Of a stretch of 64,000 nt of DNA, positions 17,293 through 25,806 are shown in pieces; the stretch's first letter is position 1, and every line of letters starts with the position of its first letter. Made by a program: the position numbers and the translations under genes. The stretch is from Lachnospiraceae bacterium (GTDB lineage: Bacteria; Bacillota; Clostridia; Lachnospirales; Lachnospiraceae): contig JAQVCW010000014.1 of the NCBI GenBank assembly GCA_028689585.1, positions 1-64,000 on the forward strand, written 5' to 3'. The notes below the pieces were generated by a model. That model saw only the letters and a list, made by a program, of their open reading frames with translations. It did not search any database and was not told the DNA's origin.

Positions 17293-18303
17293 ATGCTGCA
17301 ATTCATTATGGATCAAAATTTATTGCTTTATGTTTGTGGAGTGGCCTGTGCCTTAGGGGTGGTCAGTCAGTTCCTGTTAAAGCATCTTTACGGAAAATTG
17401 ATAAGTGAGACACAAGGTACCAGAGAAAAAGGAAAATTTTTACAGCAGTTGAGGCTGCGCTTTCAAAACTGCACCCATTTAAACGAAAAAGTAAATGATA
17501 TTTCTTCTTTCACAGATCGCAGTATTTTAGATTATCAGTTCCTGAAAATGAATTTGCACCAATGGCGGCGGCTGGGACTGGAGTCCCTGGCAGTCTGCCT
17601 GATCTGCTCCGGGGCAGGTATGTGGCTTCTTTACCGGAATGGAGGTGTTATCTCGCTGAGCACCAGCTATCTGCGGGCGGGCATCTGGTCTCTGCTGCTG
17701 GTGGGGATTGCGTATGGCCTGACCGATAACCGCTATCGTCATCATTCTCTCCAGATCCGCCTGATGGATTATCTGGAAAACAGCGGAGCTGTGAAGGATT
17801 ACAGTGAAGTGGAGTTTGCGGATCCGGGTCAGGGAGGAAGAGCATCCCGTGGAGTCCCGGGTAAGACATCTATCTTACAGGGGATGGCCGGAGGGGCCTC
17901 TGCCCGGAATATGCAGGGTATGAATACGCAGGGTGTTTCAGCTCAGAATATGCAGAGCCAGAATACTCAGGGAGCATATGCTCCGGGGGCGCAGGGCATG
18001 GCGGCTTCCGGGCCGTTGGAGAACGCTTCTCTGGGGGCCACAGAGGCCGCGGCCAGTGCTGCATCTGTGGCTGGGCGAAGATCCCGAAGGCAGATGAAAG
18101 AAGAAGCTGCCATGACCAGGGCCCAGAGGGAAAAACAGGAGCTGAAGGACAGCCTCCTGCGGGGAGGCAGCGGCAGCGGGGAAACCGCGGCTTCTGATGA
18201 GGCGCTTTCCCGGCAGGAGAAGAACCGCGATCTGCTAAGACAAATGGATCCCAAGGAAAAAGAACAGATCCTGCGGGATGTTCTGATGGAATTTTTAGCT
18301 TGA
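17293..18303 (+). CDS. membrane protein with a Gln/Met/Ala-rich linker, function unknown
   Basis: A 336-residue protein I do not recognise. It has an N-terminal hydrophobic helix (about 8-28), a soluble segment, two further transmembrane helices (about 97-115 and 124-145), then a long low-complexity cytoplasmic region with repeats such as NMQGMN, NTQGVS and NMQSQN. It ends in a charged helical tail (about 260-336; LLRQMDPKEKEQILRDVL). The start has AAAAGGGGG at good spacing. It lies directly upstream of pgi, but pgi has its own ribosome site and a 72-bp gap, so co-transcription is only possible. Scaffold-like proteins have this composition, but no function can be assigned. Confidence 0.8.
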   Translation: MLQFIMDQNLLLYVCGVACALGVVSQFLLKHLYGKLISETQGTREKGKFLQQLRLRFQNCTHLNEKVNDISSFTDRSILDYQFLKMNLHQWRRLGLESLAVCLICSGAGMWLLYRNGGVISLSTSYLRAGIWSLLLVGIAYGLTDNRYRHHSLQIRLMDYLENSGAVKDYSEVEFADPGQGGRASRGVPGKTSILQGMAGGASARNMQGMNTQGVSAQNMQSQNTQGAYAPGAQGMAASGPLENASLGATEAAASAASVAGRRSRRQMKEEAAMTRAQREKQELKDSLLRGGSGSGETAASDEALSRQEKNRDLLRQMDPKEKEQILRDVLMEFLA

Positions 18304-18375
18304 TAAAGTAAAATATTGATGATAAAATTTATTTGGTTCTAAAATTAACCAATATTAGGAAAAAAGGAGATACCA

Positions 18376-19728
18376 ATGATGTCAGGTAAAGTTACATTTG
18401 ATTATGGAAGAACGGCCGACGTGATCAGCGCCGGTGAAATCGAATCAATGAAGGGCATTACAGCAGCGGCAAAGGAACTTCTCGTATCGAGAAAGGGAGC
18501 TGGAAATGATTTCCTTGGATGGATTGACCTGCCAGTGGATTATGATAAAACAGAATTTGACCGTATTTTAAAAGCTGCGGATAAAATCAAAAAAGACAGT
18601 GAGGTACTGCTGGTAATTGGAATCGGCGGTTCTTACCTGGGCGCAAGGGCAGCGATCGAATTTTTGAGTCATAATTTTTACAACTGTGTTTCAAAGAAAA
18701 TCCGTAAAGCACCGGAAATTTATTTTGTGGGAAATAACATCAGCAGCACCTACATCACCCATTTGATGGATGTGATCGGTGACAGAGATTTCTCTGTTAA
18801 TGTAATTTCCAAATCCGGCACCACAACAGAACCGGCTATTGCATTCCGTGTATTCAAGGAAATGCTGGAACAGAAATATGGAAAAGCAGAAGCTGCAAAA
18901 CGTATCTATGCAACTACGGACAAATCCAGAGGAGCATTGAAGACTCTGGCAGCAGAAGAAGGCTATGAGACCTTCGTGGTTCCGGACGATGTGGGCGGAC
19001 GTTTTTCTGTATTGACAGCGGTAGGTCTGCTTCCAATCGCAGCCAGCGGTGCTGATATCCTGAAACTGATGGAAGGCGCTGCATCCGGAAGAAAACAGGC
19101 ACTGGAGAACGAATTTGAAGAAAATGGTGCGCTGCAGTATGCTGCAGTCCGCAATATCCTGCACAGAAAAGGCAAAGCAGTAGAAGTGCTTGCTAATTAT
19201 GAACCAAGTCTGCATTACGTGTCTGAATGGTGGAAACAGTTATACGGCGAGAGTGAAGGAAAAGACCATAAGGGAATTTTCCCTGCATCAGTGGATCTGA
19301 CAGCAGATCTGCATTCTATGGGTCAGTTTATCCAGGACGGCAGCCGTGTCATGTTTGAGACTGTAATGTGTGTGGAAGAGCCGGAATGCACTGTGGTTCT
19401 GAAGGAAGAAGCTTCTGATCTGGACGGCCTGAATTATCTGGCAGGAAAGACTATGGATTTTGTAAATAAGAGCGCTATGAATGGAACTGTCCTGGCACAT
19501 ACCGATGGTCAGGTACCGAATCTGATGGTGACGATTCCAAAACAGGACGAGTTCTCTCTGGGCGAGCTGTTTTATTTCTTCGAGTTTGCCTGCGGTGTCA
19601 GCGGTTATATTCTGGGTGTAAATCCATTTAACCAGCCAGGTGTGGAGAGTTATAAGAAAAACATGTTTGCTCTGCTGGGCAAACCGGGATATGAAAAAGA
19701 AAGAGAAGAACTGCTGAAAAGACTGTAA
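18376..19728 (+). CDS. pgi: glucose-6-phosphate isomerase
   Basis: A 450-residue enzyme interconverting glucose-6-phosphate and fructose-6-phosphate. Family segments are [12 protein letters not shown] (phosphate site), [16 protein letters not shown] (SIS-like phosphate loop), [17 protein letters not shown] and [14 protein letters not shown] (catalytic Lys). The ATG is preceded by AAAAAGGAG; the next codon is also ATG, so the true start could be one codon later. A 6-bp inverted repeat (TTGGTT / AACCAA, 18333-18352) lies in the leader. The last codons are duplicated immediately downstream. Confidence 0.98.
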   Translation: MMSGKVTFDYGRTADVISAGEIESMKGITAAAKELLVSRKGAGNDFLGWIDLPVDYDKTEFDRILKAADKIKKDSEVLLVIGIGGSYLGARAAIEFLSHNFYNCVSKKIRKAPEIYFVGNNISSTYITHLMDVIGDRDFSVNVISKSGTTTEPAIAFRVFKEMLEQKYGKAEAAKRIYATTDKSRGALKTLAAEEGYETFVVPDDVGGRFSVLTAVGLLPIAASGADILKLMEGAASGRKQALENEFEENGALQYAAVRNILHRKGKAVEVLANYEPSLHYVSEWWKQLYGESEGKDHKGIFPASVDLTADLHSMGQFIQDGSRVMFETVMCVEEPECTVVLKEEASDLDGLNYLAGKTMDFVNKSAMNGTVLAHTDGQVPNLMVTIPKQDEFSLGELFYFFEFACGVSGYILGVNPFNQPGVESYKKNMFALLGKPGYEKEREELLKRL

Positions 19729-19784
19729 AACATTCATGAATCAGATTATTAAAAGACTGTAAAACATTCATGATGCAGATCATT
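19717..19784 (+). repeat. 34-bp tandem duplication of the pgi 3' end
   Basis: The segment starting AAAAGACTGTAAAACATTC, which contains the pgi stop codon, occurs twice in tandem (19717-19750 and 19751-19784) with a few changes in the second copy. Confidence 0.9.
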
Positions 19785-19834
19785 AAAAGCGGATGCTTCG
19801 GGCTCGAAAAGAGTCCGGGGCGTCCGCTTTTTAC
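19785..19834 (+). terminator. pgi terminator
   Basis: The long stem GCGGATGCTTCGGGCTC / GAGTCCGGGGCGTCCGC with a GAAAA loop is followed by TTTTT. The last part of this hairpin is copied at about 21797-21815 by the segmental duplication. Confidence 0.93.
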
Positions 19835-19847
19835 CGGCTATAACTTA

Positions 19848-20007
19848 GTGTACTGACACATTCATATTCTGACTAATTCACTTGTCTATTTGTCCAGCAG
19901 ACTGCGTTGTCATCAATCGACGATGCAACCGCATCGCCTCTTTCTTCCGCCTTGCTGCTGAACAAATATCCTGCGCGAATAGTTCAGAAATGAACATGTC
20001 AGTACAC
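19848..20007. mobile_element. 160-bp TA-flanked hairpin MITE (IS630/mariner-like)
   Basis: The termini GTGTACTGACA and TGTCAGTACAC are perfect inverted repeats, extending imperfectly for about 38 bp; ATTTGTCCAGCAG and CTGCTGAACAAAT pair further in. The element is flanked by TA on both sides. The duplicated locus near 21836 carries the uninterrupted site (CTTAGGAT), giving a direct empty-site comparison. No transposase is encoded. Confidence 0.88.
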
Positions 20008-20075
20008 TAGGATGCCTGCAAATGCACCGGAGACAGGGCAGGGCCCATATTTCCCCCGTTTGCCAGACTCTGTAT

Positions 20076-20336
20076 CTACTCTTCGATAATGTGGATTTCC
20101 AGAAAATCAAAGTCAATTTCTTCGATGAAACTGTCCTGGTAAAAGCGTGCCTTGCTGTGCCGCTGGAACTCCCGTATGGTGGCATCCAGCCAGATGGGTT
20201 TTCCAAGGTCGAAAGCGTAGCACAATTCGTCCAGACAGTGAAAAACCTTGTGGGTGCGGGTGTTGGAACTGTCATCGGTGATGACAATATCTTTCAGCAT
20301 GTGGTTTTCTTTCCAGATCTTTCCCCATAGTCTCAT
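20076..20336 (-). CDS. small conserved protein, partner of the Rpn nuclease gene
   Basis: An 86-residue soluble protein without a domain I can name. It is acidic towards the C-terminus (EIDFDFLEIHIIEE) and contains LGKPIWLDATIREFQRH. Its ATG overlaps the stop of the upstream Rpn gene (ATGA), so the two are translationally coupled. I believe similar small proteins accompany Rpn-type genes in Lachnospiraceae, but this is from memory. The other Rpn copies in the array have lost this gene down to its first few codons. Confidence 0.72.
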   Translation of the reverse strand: MRLWGKIWKENHMLKDIVITDDSSNTRTHKVFHCLDELCYAFDLGKPIWLDATIREFQRHSKARFYQDSFIEEIDFDFLEIHIIEE

Positions 20337-21265
20337 TTGTGCTTTTCTCCGTTCATTAATTTCATGATTTCATCAGTGGTAGAATCCGGATGAGATTTTA
20401 TCATCGCATAGAAAGGTTCTATCACCTCCGCTGGTGTTTCTAAAAGAGAGGCAATTTCAGAGAGATTCATTTTTTTGGCTATTTTTTTTTGCATCAACTC
20501 AATTAGAGTGTGCTCGCGTCCCTCGACACGCCCCTCGACACGTCCCTCGACACGCCCCTCGACGCGTCCCTCGGCACGCCCCTCAATACGCCCTTCTTCC
20601 CGTTCATAGGCTTTTTCTTCCCATGCCTGCATATACTTCACTCCCATTTCTTCGCTGGCCTTAATTGTTTGTACGCGTTCATGAATTTTCTTAACTAAAC
20701 TGCTTTTTGCCCTTGCGGCTGTTTCGTCAGTGGTATTTTCTGCATAATGCAGGAATTCAACAAGCTCTTCACTGACCTCGTTCGAATTTTTCCCCTTTGT
20801 ATTCAGAAAAATACGTGTGGTGCCATCCTCCAGCCTTAGATGAGGTACTTCCTGACATTCGGGCTGAAATGTGTACTGGTATTTATCATATCCAAACAGG
20901 TCAAAGGGCATAATCATGATGATGTAGGAATCATTTAACTGATTATAATTGAGTGAACCGGCGGGCAGCAGCCCGGAATCAATGAGAGACTGATAAAAGC
21001 GGGACCGCTTCAGCAGGTCTGTTTTTTTATGCTTCTGCATTTCCGTATTGTATACGGTATTTTCTGAATCCATGGCAAATACATCAAGCCGAACGGACTT
21101 CAGATAAGGAGCAGTCTGCAGTTGTTTTTCCACCTCATTTTTCGAAAGCAGCTGAAGCGGATTATTCAGGATGATCTCAAGTAAATCCTGATGTATCTCT
21201 GGATCTTCCATGGCTTCGTCAAATAAAAAACGGTCAGTTAAGTTTAAATCCTGAAACAGTATCAT
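20333..21265 (-). CDS. Rpn family PD-(D/E)XK nuclease, full-length copy 1
   Basis: A 310-residue recombination-promoting nuclease / putative transposase. Its PD-(D/E)XK core includes RLDVFAMD (Asp61) and YNTEMQK (Glu75-x-Gln77). An alpha-helical region follows, then a tandem 4-residue repeat (EGRV/EGRA/EGRI, residues about 228-253) and a C-terminal helical domain. Rpn proteins in E. coli are DNA endonucleases that promote RecA-independent recombination; that role here is inference. The start has AAGAAGGAGAGG upstream. It is nearly identical to the copy at 22823-23731 except for the number of EGRx repeats. Confidence 0.88.
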   Translation of the reverse strand: MILFQDLNLTDRFLFDEAMEDPEIHQDLLEIILNNPLQLLSKNEVEKQLQTAPYLKSVRLDVFAMDSENTVYNTEMQKHKKTDLLKRSRFYQSLIDSGLLPAGSLNYNQLNDSYIIMIMPFDLFGYDKYQYTFQPECQEVPHLRLEDGTTRIFLNTKGKNSNEVSEELVEFLHYAENTTDETAARAKSSLVKKIHERVQTIKASEEMGVKYMQAWEEKAYEREEGRIEGRAEGRVEGRVEGRVEGRVEGREHTLIELMQKKIAKKMNLSEIASLLETPAEVIEPFYAMIKSHPDSTTDEIMKLMNGEKHK

Positions 21266-21884
21266 AGATGCCTCTCCTTCTTAGTGAATCCGTCAGATTA
21301 CTGTATTGAAAAGAGAAGAATCTATTTTCATGTATAGTATATCAGACGGTGTGCAAATTGAAAATGGTTACTTGAAAATTTTGGCGGAAACGCCAGAAAC
21401 GGGCTAAGGATCACAGATGTTTTGTCATGTGAAGCATGACGGGCCTCGCAGCAAGAACGCAGAGGCGTTCTTGAAACATAGGTGCTGAGAACATTGAAAA
21501 TAAAGTTTTTCAAAGTATGTATTTTAGAATAGCATAAATCAAAACAAAAGTAAACAAAAACATTATAAAAAGGTACAAAAGATATAAAAAATACAAAAGA
21601 TATAAAAGTAGTTAAGAATAAAAAGCGGTAAAGAATAAAAAGCATGGAGGAAGGATAAGGGGAAGTAAGCCAATCCGGAGTAAAATGTGGATTGGCCTGT
21701 GTGATATTGATGTGGAGTTAACTGTGGATTGGCCTGCGTGATATTGAAATGGAGCTAAAATGTGGATTGGCCTGCGTGATATTGATGTGGAGTAGAATCC
21801 GGAGCGTCCGCTTTTTATCGGCTATAGCTTAGGATACCTGCAAATGCACAAGGGACAGAGCAGGGCCCATACTTCCCCATAGTC
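21266..21884. other. duplicated upstream region of the Rpn genes, with repeats
   Basis: No gene seen. The part next to the Rpn start (21266 to about 21700) is repeated with high identity at 23732 to about 24170, so it belongs to the duplication. It holds a two-hairpin repeat (about 21413-21475), an AT-rich tract, three tandem units of 37-38 bp starting TGTGGATTGGCCTG (21686-21797), and a copy of the pgi-terminator / empty MITE site segment (21797-21882). Confidence 0.8.
21686..21797 (+). repeat. three tandem 37-38-bp repeats
   Basis: Units at 21686, 21723 and 21761 each start TGTGGATTGGCCTG and contain GTGATATTGA. A single related unit occurs near 24160 in the second copy of the duplication, so copy number differs between the duplicates. 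Confidence 0.9.
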
Positions 21885-22337
21885 TCATTTGTGCTTTTCT
21901 TCGTTCAATAATTTCATGATTTCATCAGTGGTAGAATCAGGATGAGATTTTATTATCGCATAGAAAGGTTCTATCACTTCCACTGGTTTTTCTAAAAGTG
22001 AGGCAATTTCAGAGAGATTCATTTTTTTGGCTATCTTTTTTTGCATCAATTCAATTAGAGTGTGCTCGCGTCCCTCAACACGCCCTTCAACGCGCCCTTC
22101 AACACGCCCCTCGGCACGCCCCTCAATACGCCCTTCTTCCCGTTCATAGGCTTTTTCTTCCCATGCCTGCATATACTTCACTCCCATTTCTTCGCTGGCC
22201 TTAATTGTTTGTACGCGTTCATGAATTTTCTTAACTAAACTGCTTTTTGCCCTTGCGGCTGTTTCATCGGTGGTATTTTCTGCATAATGCAGAAATTCAA
22301 CAAGCGCTTCACTGACCTCGCTCGAATTTTTCCCCAT
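21885..22337 (-). pseudogene. Rpn nuclease 3' fragment (150 codons), copy 4
   Basis: Carries only the helical region, the EGRx repeats and the C-terminal domain of the Rpn protein; the PD-(D/E)XK core is missing. The reading frame opens at an ATG created where the first codons of the 86-residue partner gene (CTATGGGGAA) are fused to the middle of the Rpn gene. It could be translated as a short protein lacking the nuclease, or be inert. Confidence 0.85.
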
Positions 22338-22341
22338 AGTC

Positions 22342-22818
22342 TCATTTGTGTTTTTCTTCGTTCATTAATTTCATGATTTCATCAGTGGTAGAATCCGGAT
22401 GAGATTTTATTATCGCATAGAAAGGTTCTATCACTTCCACTGGTGTTTCTAAAAGTGAGGCAATTTCAGAGAGATTCATTTTTTTGGCTATCTTTTTTTG
22501 CATCAACTCAATTAAAGTGTGCTCGCGTCCCTCGACACGTCCCTCAACACGCCCTTCAACACGCCCCTCGGCACGCCCTTCAACGCGCCCTTCGGCACGC
22601 CCCTCAATACGTCCTTCTTCTCGTTCATAGGCTTTTTCTTCCCATGCCTGCATATACTTCACTCCCATTTCTTCGCTGGACTTAATTGTTTGTACGCGTT
22701 CGTGAATTTTCTTAACTAAACTGCTTTTTGCCCTTGCGGCTGTTTCGTCGGTGGTATTTTCCGCATAATGCAGGAATTCAACAAGCTCATTACTGACCTC
22801 GTTCAAATCTTTCCCCAT
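22342..22818 (-). pseudogene. Rpn nuclease 3' fragment (158 codons), copy 3
   Basis: Same structure as the neighbouring fragment: no nuclease core, intact EGRx repeats and C-terminal domain. It begins at the same kind of fusion (GGGGAAAGAT joined to the Rpn middle). Its EGRx count differs from the other copies. It lies 4 bp downstream of full-length copy 2 and shares its strand. Confidence 0.85.
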
Positions 22819-22822
22819 AGTC

Positions 22823-23731
22823 TCATTTATGTTTTTCTTCGTTCATTAATTTCATGATTTCATCAGTGGTAGAATCAGGATGAGATTTTATCATCGCATA
22901 GAAAGGTTCTATCACTTCCACTGGTGTTTCTAAAAGTGAGGCAATTTCAGAGAGATTCATTCTTTTGGCTATCTTTTTTTGCATCAACTCAATTAGAGTG
23001 TGCTCGCGTCCCTCGATACGTCCCTCAACGCGCCCTTCAACACGCCCCTCAATACGCCCTTCTTCCCGTTCATAGGCTTTTTCTTCCCATGCCTGCATAT
23101 ACTTCACTCCCATTTCTTCGCTGGACTTAATTGTTTGTACGCGTTCATGAATTTTCTTAACTAAACTGCTTTTTGCCCTTGCGGCTGTTTCGTCAGTGGT
23201 ATTTTCTGCATAATGCAGGAATTCAACAAGCTCTTCACTGACCTCGTTCGAATTTTTCCCCTTTGTATTCAGAAAAATACGTGTGGTGCCATCCTCCAGC
23301 CTTAGATGAGGTACTTCCTGACATTCGGGCTGAAATGTGTACTGGTATTTATCATATCCAAACAGGTCAAAGGGCATAATCATGATGATGTAGGAATCAT
23401 TTAACTGATTATAATTGAGTGAACCGGCGGGCAGCAGCCCGGAATCAATGAGAGACTGATAAAAGCGGGACCGCTTCAGCAGGTCTGTTTTTTTATGCTT
23501 CTGCATTTCCGTATTGTATACGGTATTTTCTGAATCCATGGCAAATACATCAAGCCGAACGGACTTCAGATAAGGAGCAGTCTGCAGTTGTTTTTCCACC
23601 TCATTTTTCGAAAGCAACTGAAGCGGATTATTCAGGATGATCTCAAGTAAATCCTGATGTATCTCTGGATCTTCCATGGCTTCGTCAAATAAAAAACGGT
23701 CAGTTAAGTTTAAATCCTGAAACAGTATCAT
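22823..23731 (-). CDS. Rpn family PD-(D/E)XK nuclease, full-length copy 2
   Basis: A 302-residue paralogue nearly identical to the 310-residue copy at 20333, with the same Asp61 / Glu75-x-Gln77 core and the same ribosome site. The repeat tract is two EGRx units shorter. It is followed by two 3' fragments instead of an intact partner gene. The near identity of coding and upstream DNA points to a recent tandem duplication or ongoing gene conversion. Confidence 0.88.
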   Translation of the reverse strand: MILFQDLNLTDRFLFDEAMEDPEIHQDLLEIILNNPLQLLSKNEVEKQLQTAPYLKSVRLDVFAMDSENTVYNTEMQKHKKTDLLKRSRFYQSLIDSGLLPAGSLNYNQLNDSYIIMIMPFDLFGYDKYQYTFQPECQEVPHLRLEDGTTRIFLNTKGKNSNEVSEELVEFLHYAENTTDETAARAKSSLVKKIHERVQTIKSSEEMGVKYMQAWEEKAYEREEGRIEGRVEGRVEGRIEGREHTLIELMQKKIAKRMNLSEIASLLETPVEVIEPFYAMIKSHPDSTTDEIMKLMNEEKHK

Positions 23732-24235
23732 AGATACCTCTCCTTCTTAGTGAATCCGTCAGATTACCGTATTGAAAAGAGAAGAATCTATTTTCATGTA
23801 TAGTATATCAGACGGTGTGCAAATTGAAAATGGTTACTTGAAAATTTTGGCGGAAATGCCAGAAACGGGCTAAGGATCACAGATGTTTTGTCATGTGAAG
23901 CATGACGGGCCTCGCAGCAAGAACGCAGAGGCATTCTTGAAACATAGGTGCTGAGAACATTGAAAATAAAGTTTTTCAAAGTATATGTTTTAGAATAGCA
24001 TAAATTGAAATAAAAGTAAACAAAAACGTTATAAAAAGGTACAAAAGATATAAAAACAGTTAAGGATAAAAAGCAGTTAAGGATAAAAAGCGTTAAAGAA
24101 TAAAAAGCATGGAGGGAGGGTAAGGGGAAGTAAATTGAAGCAAGCCAATCCGGAGTAAACTGTGGATTGGCCTGCGCGATATTGATATGAAGCTAAAATA
24201 AAGCACTGATGAAAAATATCGTTCAGTAAAATTGT
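23732..24235. other. second copy of the Rpn upstream region
   Basis: No gene seen. It repeats the 21266-21700 region with small changes, including the two-hairpin repeat (about 23882-23944), the AT-rich tract and one TGTGGATTGGCCTG unit (about 24160). It marks the far end of the segmental duplication. Confidence 0.8.
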
Positions 24236-25381
24236 TCAGTCTTCATTAAAGAAATCATATACTGCAGCCGAAATCTCCTGTATCTGCGTCAGCGCGGTAT
24301 CCTTGCTGTCCCAGTCATTGGAGAAGACACAGAGGATGTAGTCGCAGGCATCGGAATAGACTATGGCTGCGTCATTTTCCACGGTATCCATTTCTCCGGT
24401 CTTGTTGCCGACTTCCACGCCGTCCGGAAGCCCTTTGGGAATCTTGTAGCGGGTGTTCTGATTCAGCATCCAGTTTTCAATTTCGGTGCAGACCTTCCTG
24501 GAGGCGAAAGTCCTGCGGTAAATCCGCTCCAGCAGCTTTCCGCAGTCCCAGGCGCTGGTCTGGTTGAAATGTTCTGAGTCCAGAACAGTACTGGAATCTT
24601 CGAAGCCATTGTATTCGTGTGTCATGGAACTATAGCCATGGTCACTGATATATTGGTTCACTTTATCAATACCCTTGTCATAGCTGCCTTCACCCAACAG
24701 ATTCAGGAGCCGGTTGGCGGCTTCATTGCTGCTGTAGCGAATCATATTGCCCAGCAGATCCACAATTTCGGTGGTGCGTTCCAGCTCACTCTGATCGATC
24801 GCTTCGTATACAGCACCCATTATGAAAAGCTTCATGGTGCTGGCGGATTTCATAGGACTGTAATTTATAACAAAATATTCATAAGTGGAGAGGTTCTTCA
24901 CATAGACGGACCAGTTGCCGCTGTAGCTGTTGGTGAGCCTTGTGATTTTTGCTTTCAGAGTATGAATGGTCTTTGGCAGATCCGGCAGCGGATAATCAGC
25001 CATTTCATGGTAATCAATCAGAGTATAAAAGAGAACGGGAGGTTTCGCAGCCGTGCCCGAAGCGGAACTGTCCGCTTCAGTTTCCCGCTCCAGAACATTC
25101 CGGAGTTCGGTGTCGGCTTCTGTCTCAGTCTCTGTTTCCGTCTCGATTTCCGTAGCTGCCTCTGTCTCCTTTTCCGTTAACGGGAGCAGAAAAGGATTGG
25201 AAGTGTCAGAAGAATCCGGAAAAATCTTCCATTCCGAAAGCAGATTTTCCTGGGATGTTTCCTGGGAAGCCTGCACAGAAACCAGACCTGCCTGACTGCA
25301 GAAAAAGCAGCCCAGCATAAAGCAGGCTGAAATAAAGTATCGTTTTGAAATAGGTATCCGTCTCTTTGCTGCGTTATTCAT
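24236..25381 (-). CDS. secreted class A beta-lactamase-like serine hydrolase
   Basis: Numbered from the preferred start at 25381 (AGGT ahead of the ATG), rather than an upstream in-frame ATG at 25438, which would bury the signal peptide. A signal peptide leads into a Thr/Glu-rich linker (TEIETETETE), then a penicillin-binding fold with Ser181-x-x-Lys184 (STMK), an SSN motif and Lys327-Thr-Gly (KTG). Together these are the class A beta-lactamase triad set. The linker suggests display outside the membrane. It may be a true beta-lactamase or a related cell-wall hydrolase; the sequence alone does not decide, and I could not confirm a class A Glu166 equivalent. Confidence 0.85.
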   Translation of the reverse strand: MNNAAKRRIPISKRYFISACFMLGCFFCSQAGLVSVQASQETSQENLLSEWKIFPDSSDTSNPFLLPLTEKETEAATEIETETETETEADTELRNVLERETEADSSASGTAAKPPVLFYTLIDYHEMADYPLPDLPKTIHTLKAKITRLTNSYSGNWSVYVKNLSTYEYFVINYSPMKSASTMKLFIMGAVYEAIDQSELERTTEIVDLLGNMIRYSSNEAANRLLNLLGEGSYDKGIDKVNQYISDHGYSSMTHEYNGFEDSSTVLDSEHFNQTSAWDCGKLLERIYRRTFASRKVCTEIENWMLNQNTRYKIPKGLPDGVEVGNKTGEMDTVENDAAIVYSDACDYILCVFSNDWDSKDTALTQIQEISAAVYDFFNED

Positions 25382-25536
25382 ATTATACCTCGTGCCTGAT
25401 ATTGAAAAAATTTGCCATAAAACGCCAATGTTTTTCACCAGGATTTCTTTCGCAAGGGAGTCATTGTTATCATTTTTAAATCTGATTTATCTATCATAAC
25501 ACCTGGAAGCCCAAGTTGTAAAGATTTTCGGAATAT

Positions 25537-25778
25537 GATACAATGTCATCAGCCAAAGGCTGATGACCTACGCACGCTTCAGCGTGCTTCCTCTGATACA
25601 ATGTCACCAGCTGCAGTTCAGCCTTTTACTTGATGCACAGCTTCCGGGCGGCTGCCCCAGGCATGCTGCAGGTGCATTTGCAGAAAGCCTGGGGCAACCG
25701 CCCGGAAAGCGTCCTCATTTCAAGGCTGAACGGTAACTGTCACCAGCAAAAGGCTGATGACCTACGCACGCTTCAGCG
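25537..25778 (+). repeat. tandem pair of 58-bp two-hairpin units, second interrupted
   Basis: Unit 1 (25537-25594) contains the perfect hairpins GTCATCAGCC / GGCTGATGAC and GCACGC / GCGTGC. Unit 2 starts at 25595 and is split by the MITE-like element at 25610-25737, resuming at 25738-25778. The 30-bp core is identical in both (25555-25584 and 25749-25778). Confidence 0.9.
25610..25737. mobile_element. hairpin MITE-like element, copy B (128 bp)
   Basis: The ends GCTGCAGTTCAG and CTGAACGGTAAC are imperfect inverted repeats. Inner stems are CTTCCGGGCGG / CCGCCCGGAA and TGCCCCAGGC / GCCTGGGGCA. It is flanked by exact 8-bp direct repeats TGTCACCA (25602-25609, 25738-25745). Orientation is opposite to copy A. 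Unit 1 of the surrounding tandem repeat shows the uninterrupted site. Confidence 0.9.
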
Positions 25779-25806
25779 CAGAAAATGACAGGAGGAATCG
25801 TTCATT

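Noticed and set aside
17135..17356. 73-codon plus-strand frame between mtnN and the membrane protein gene
   Set aside because: No good ribosome site, covers a promoter-like region and runs into the real gene in another frame.
20510..20600. Short GC-rich repeats resembling a CRISPR array
   Set aside because: The 12-bp units are contiguous coding repeats (EGRx) in the Rpn genes, with no spacers and no cas genes.
24236..25438. Upstream start for the beta-lactamase-like protein at 25438
   Set aside because: It would add 19 residues ahead of a clear signal peptide and lacks a ribosome site; the ATG at 25381 has one.
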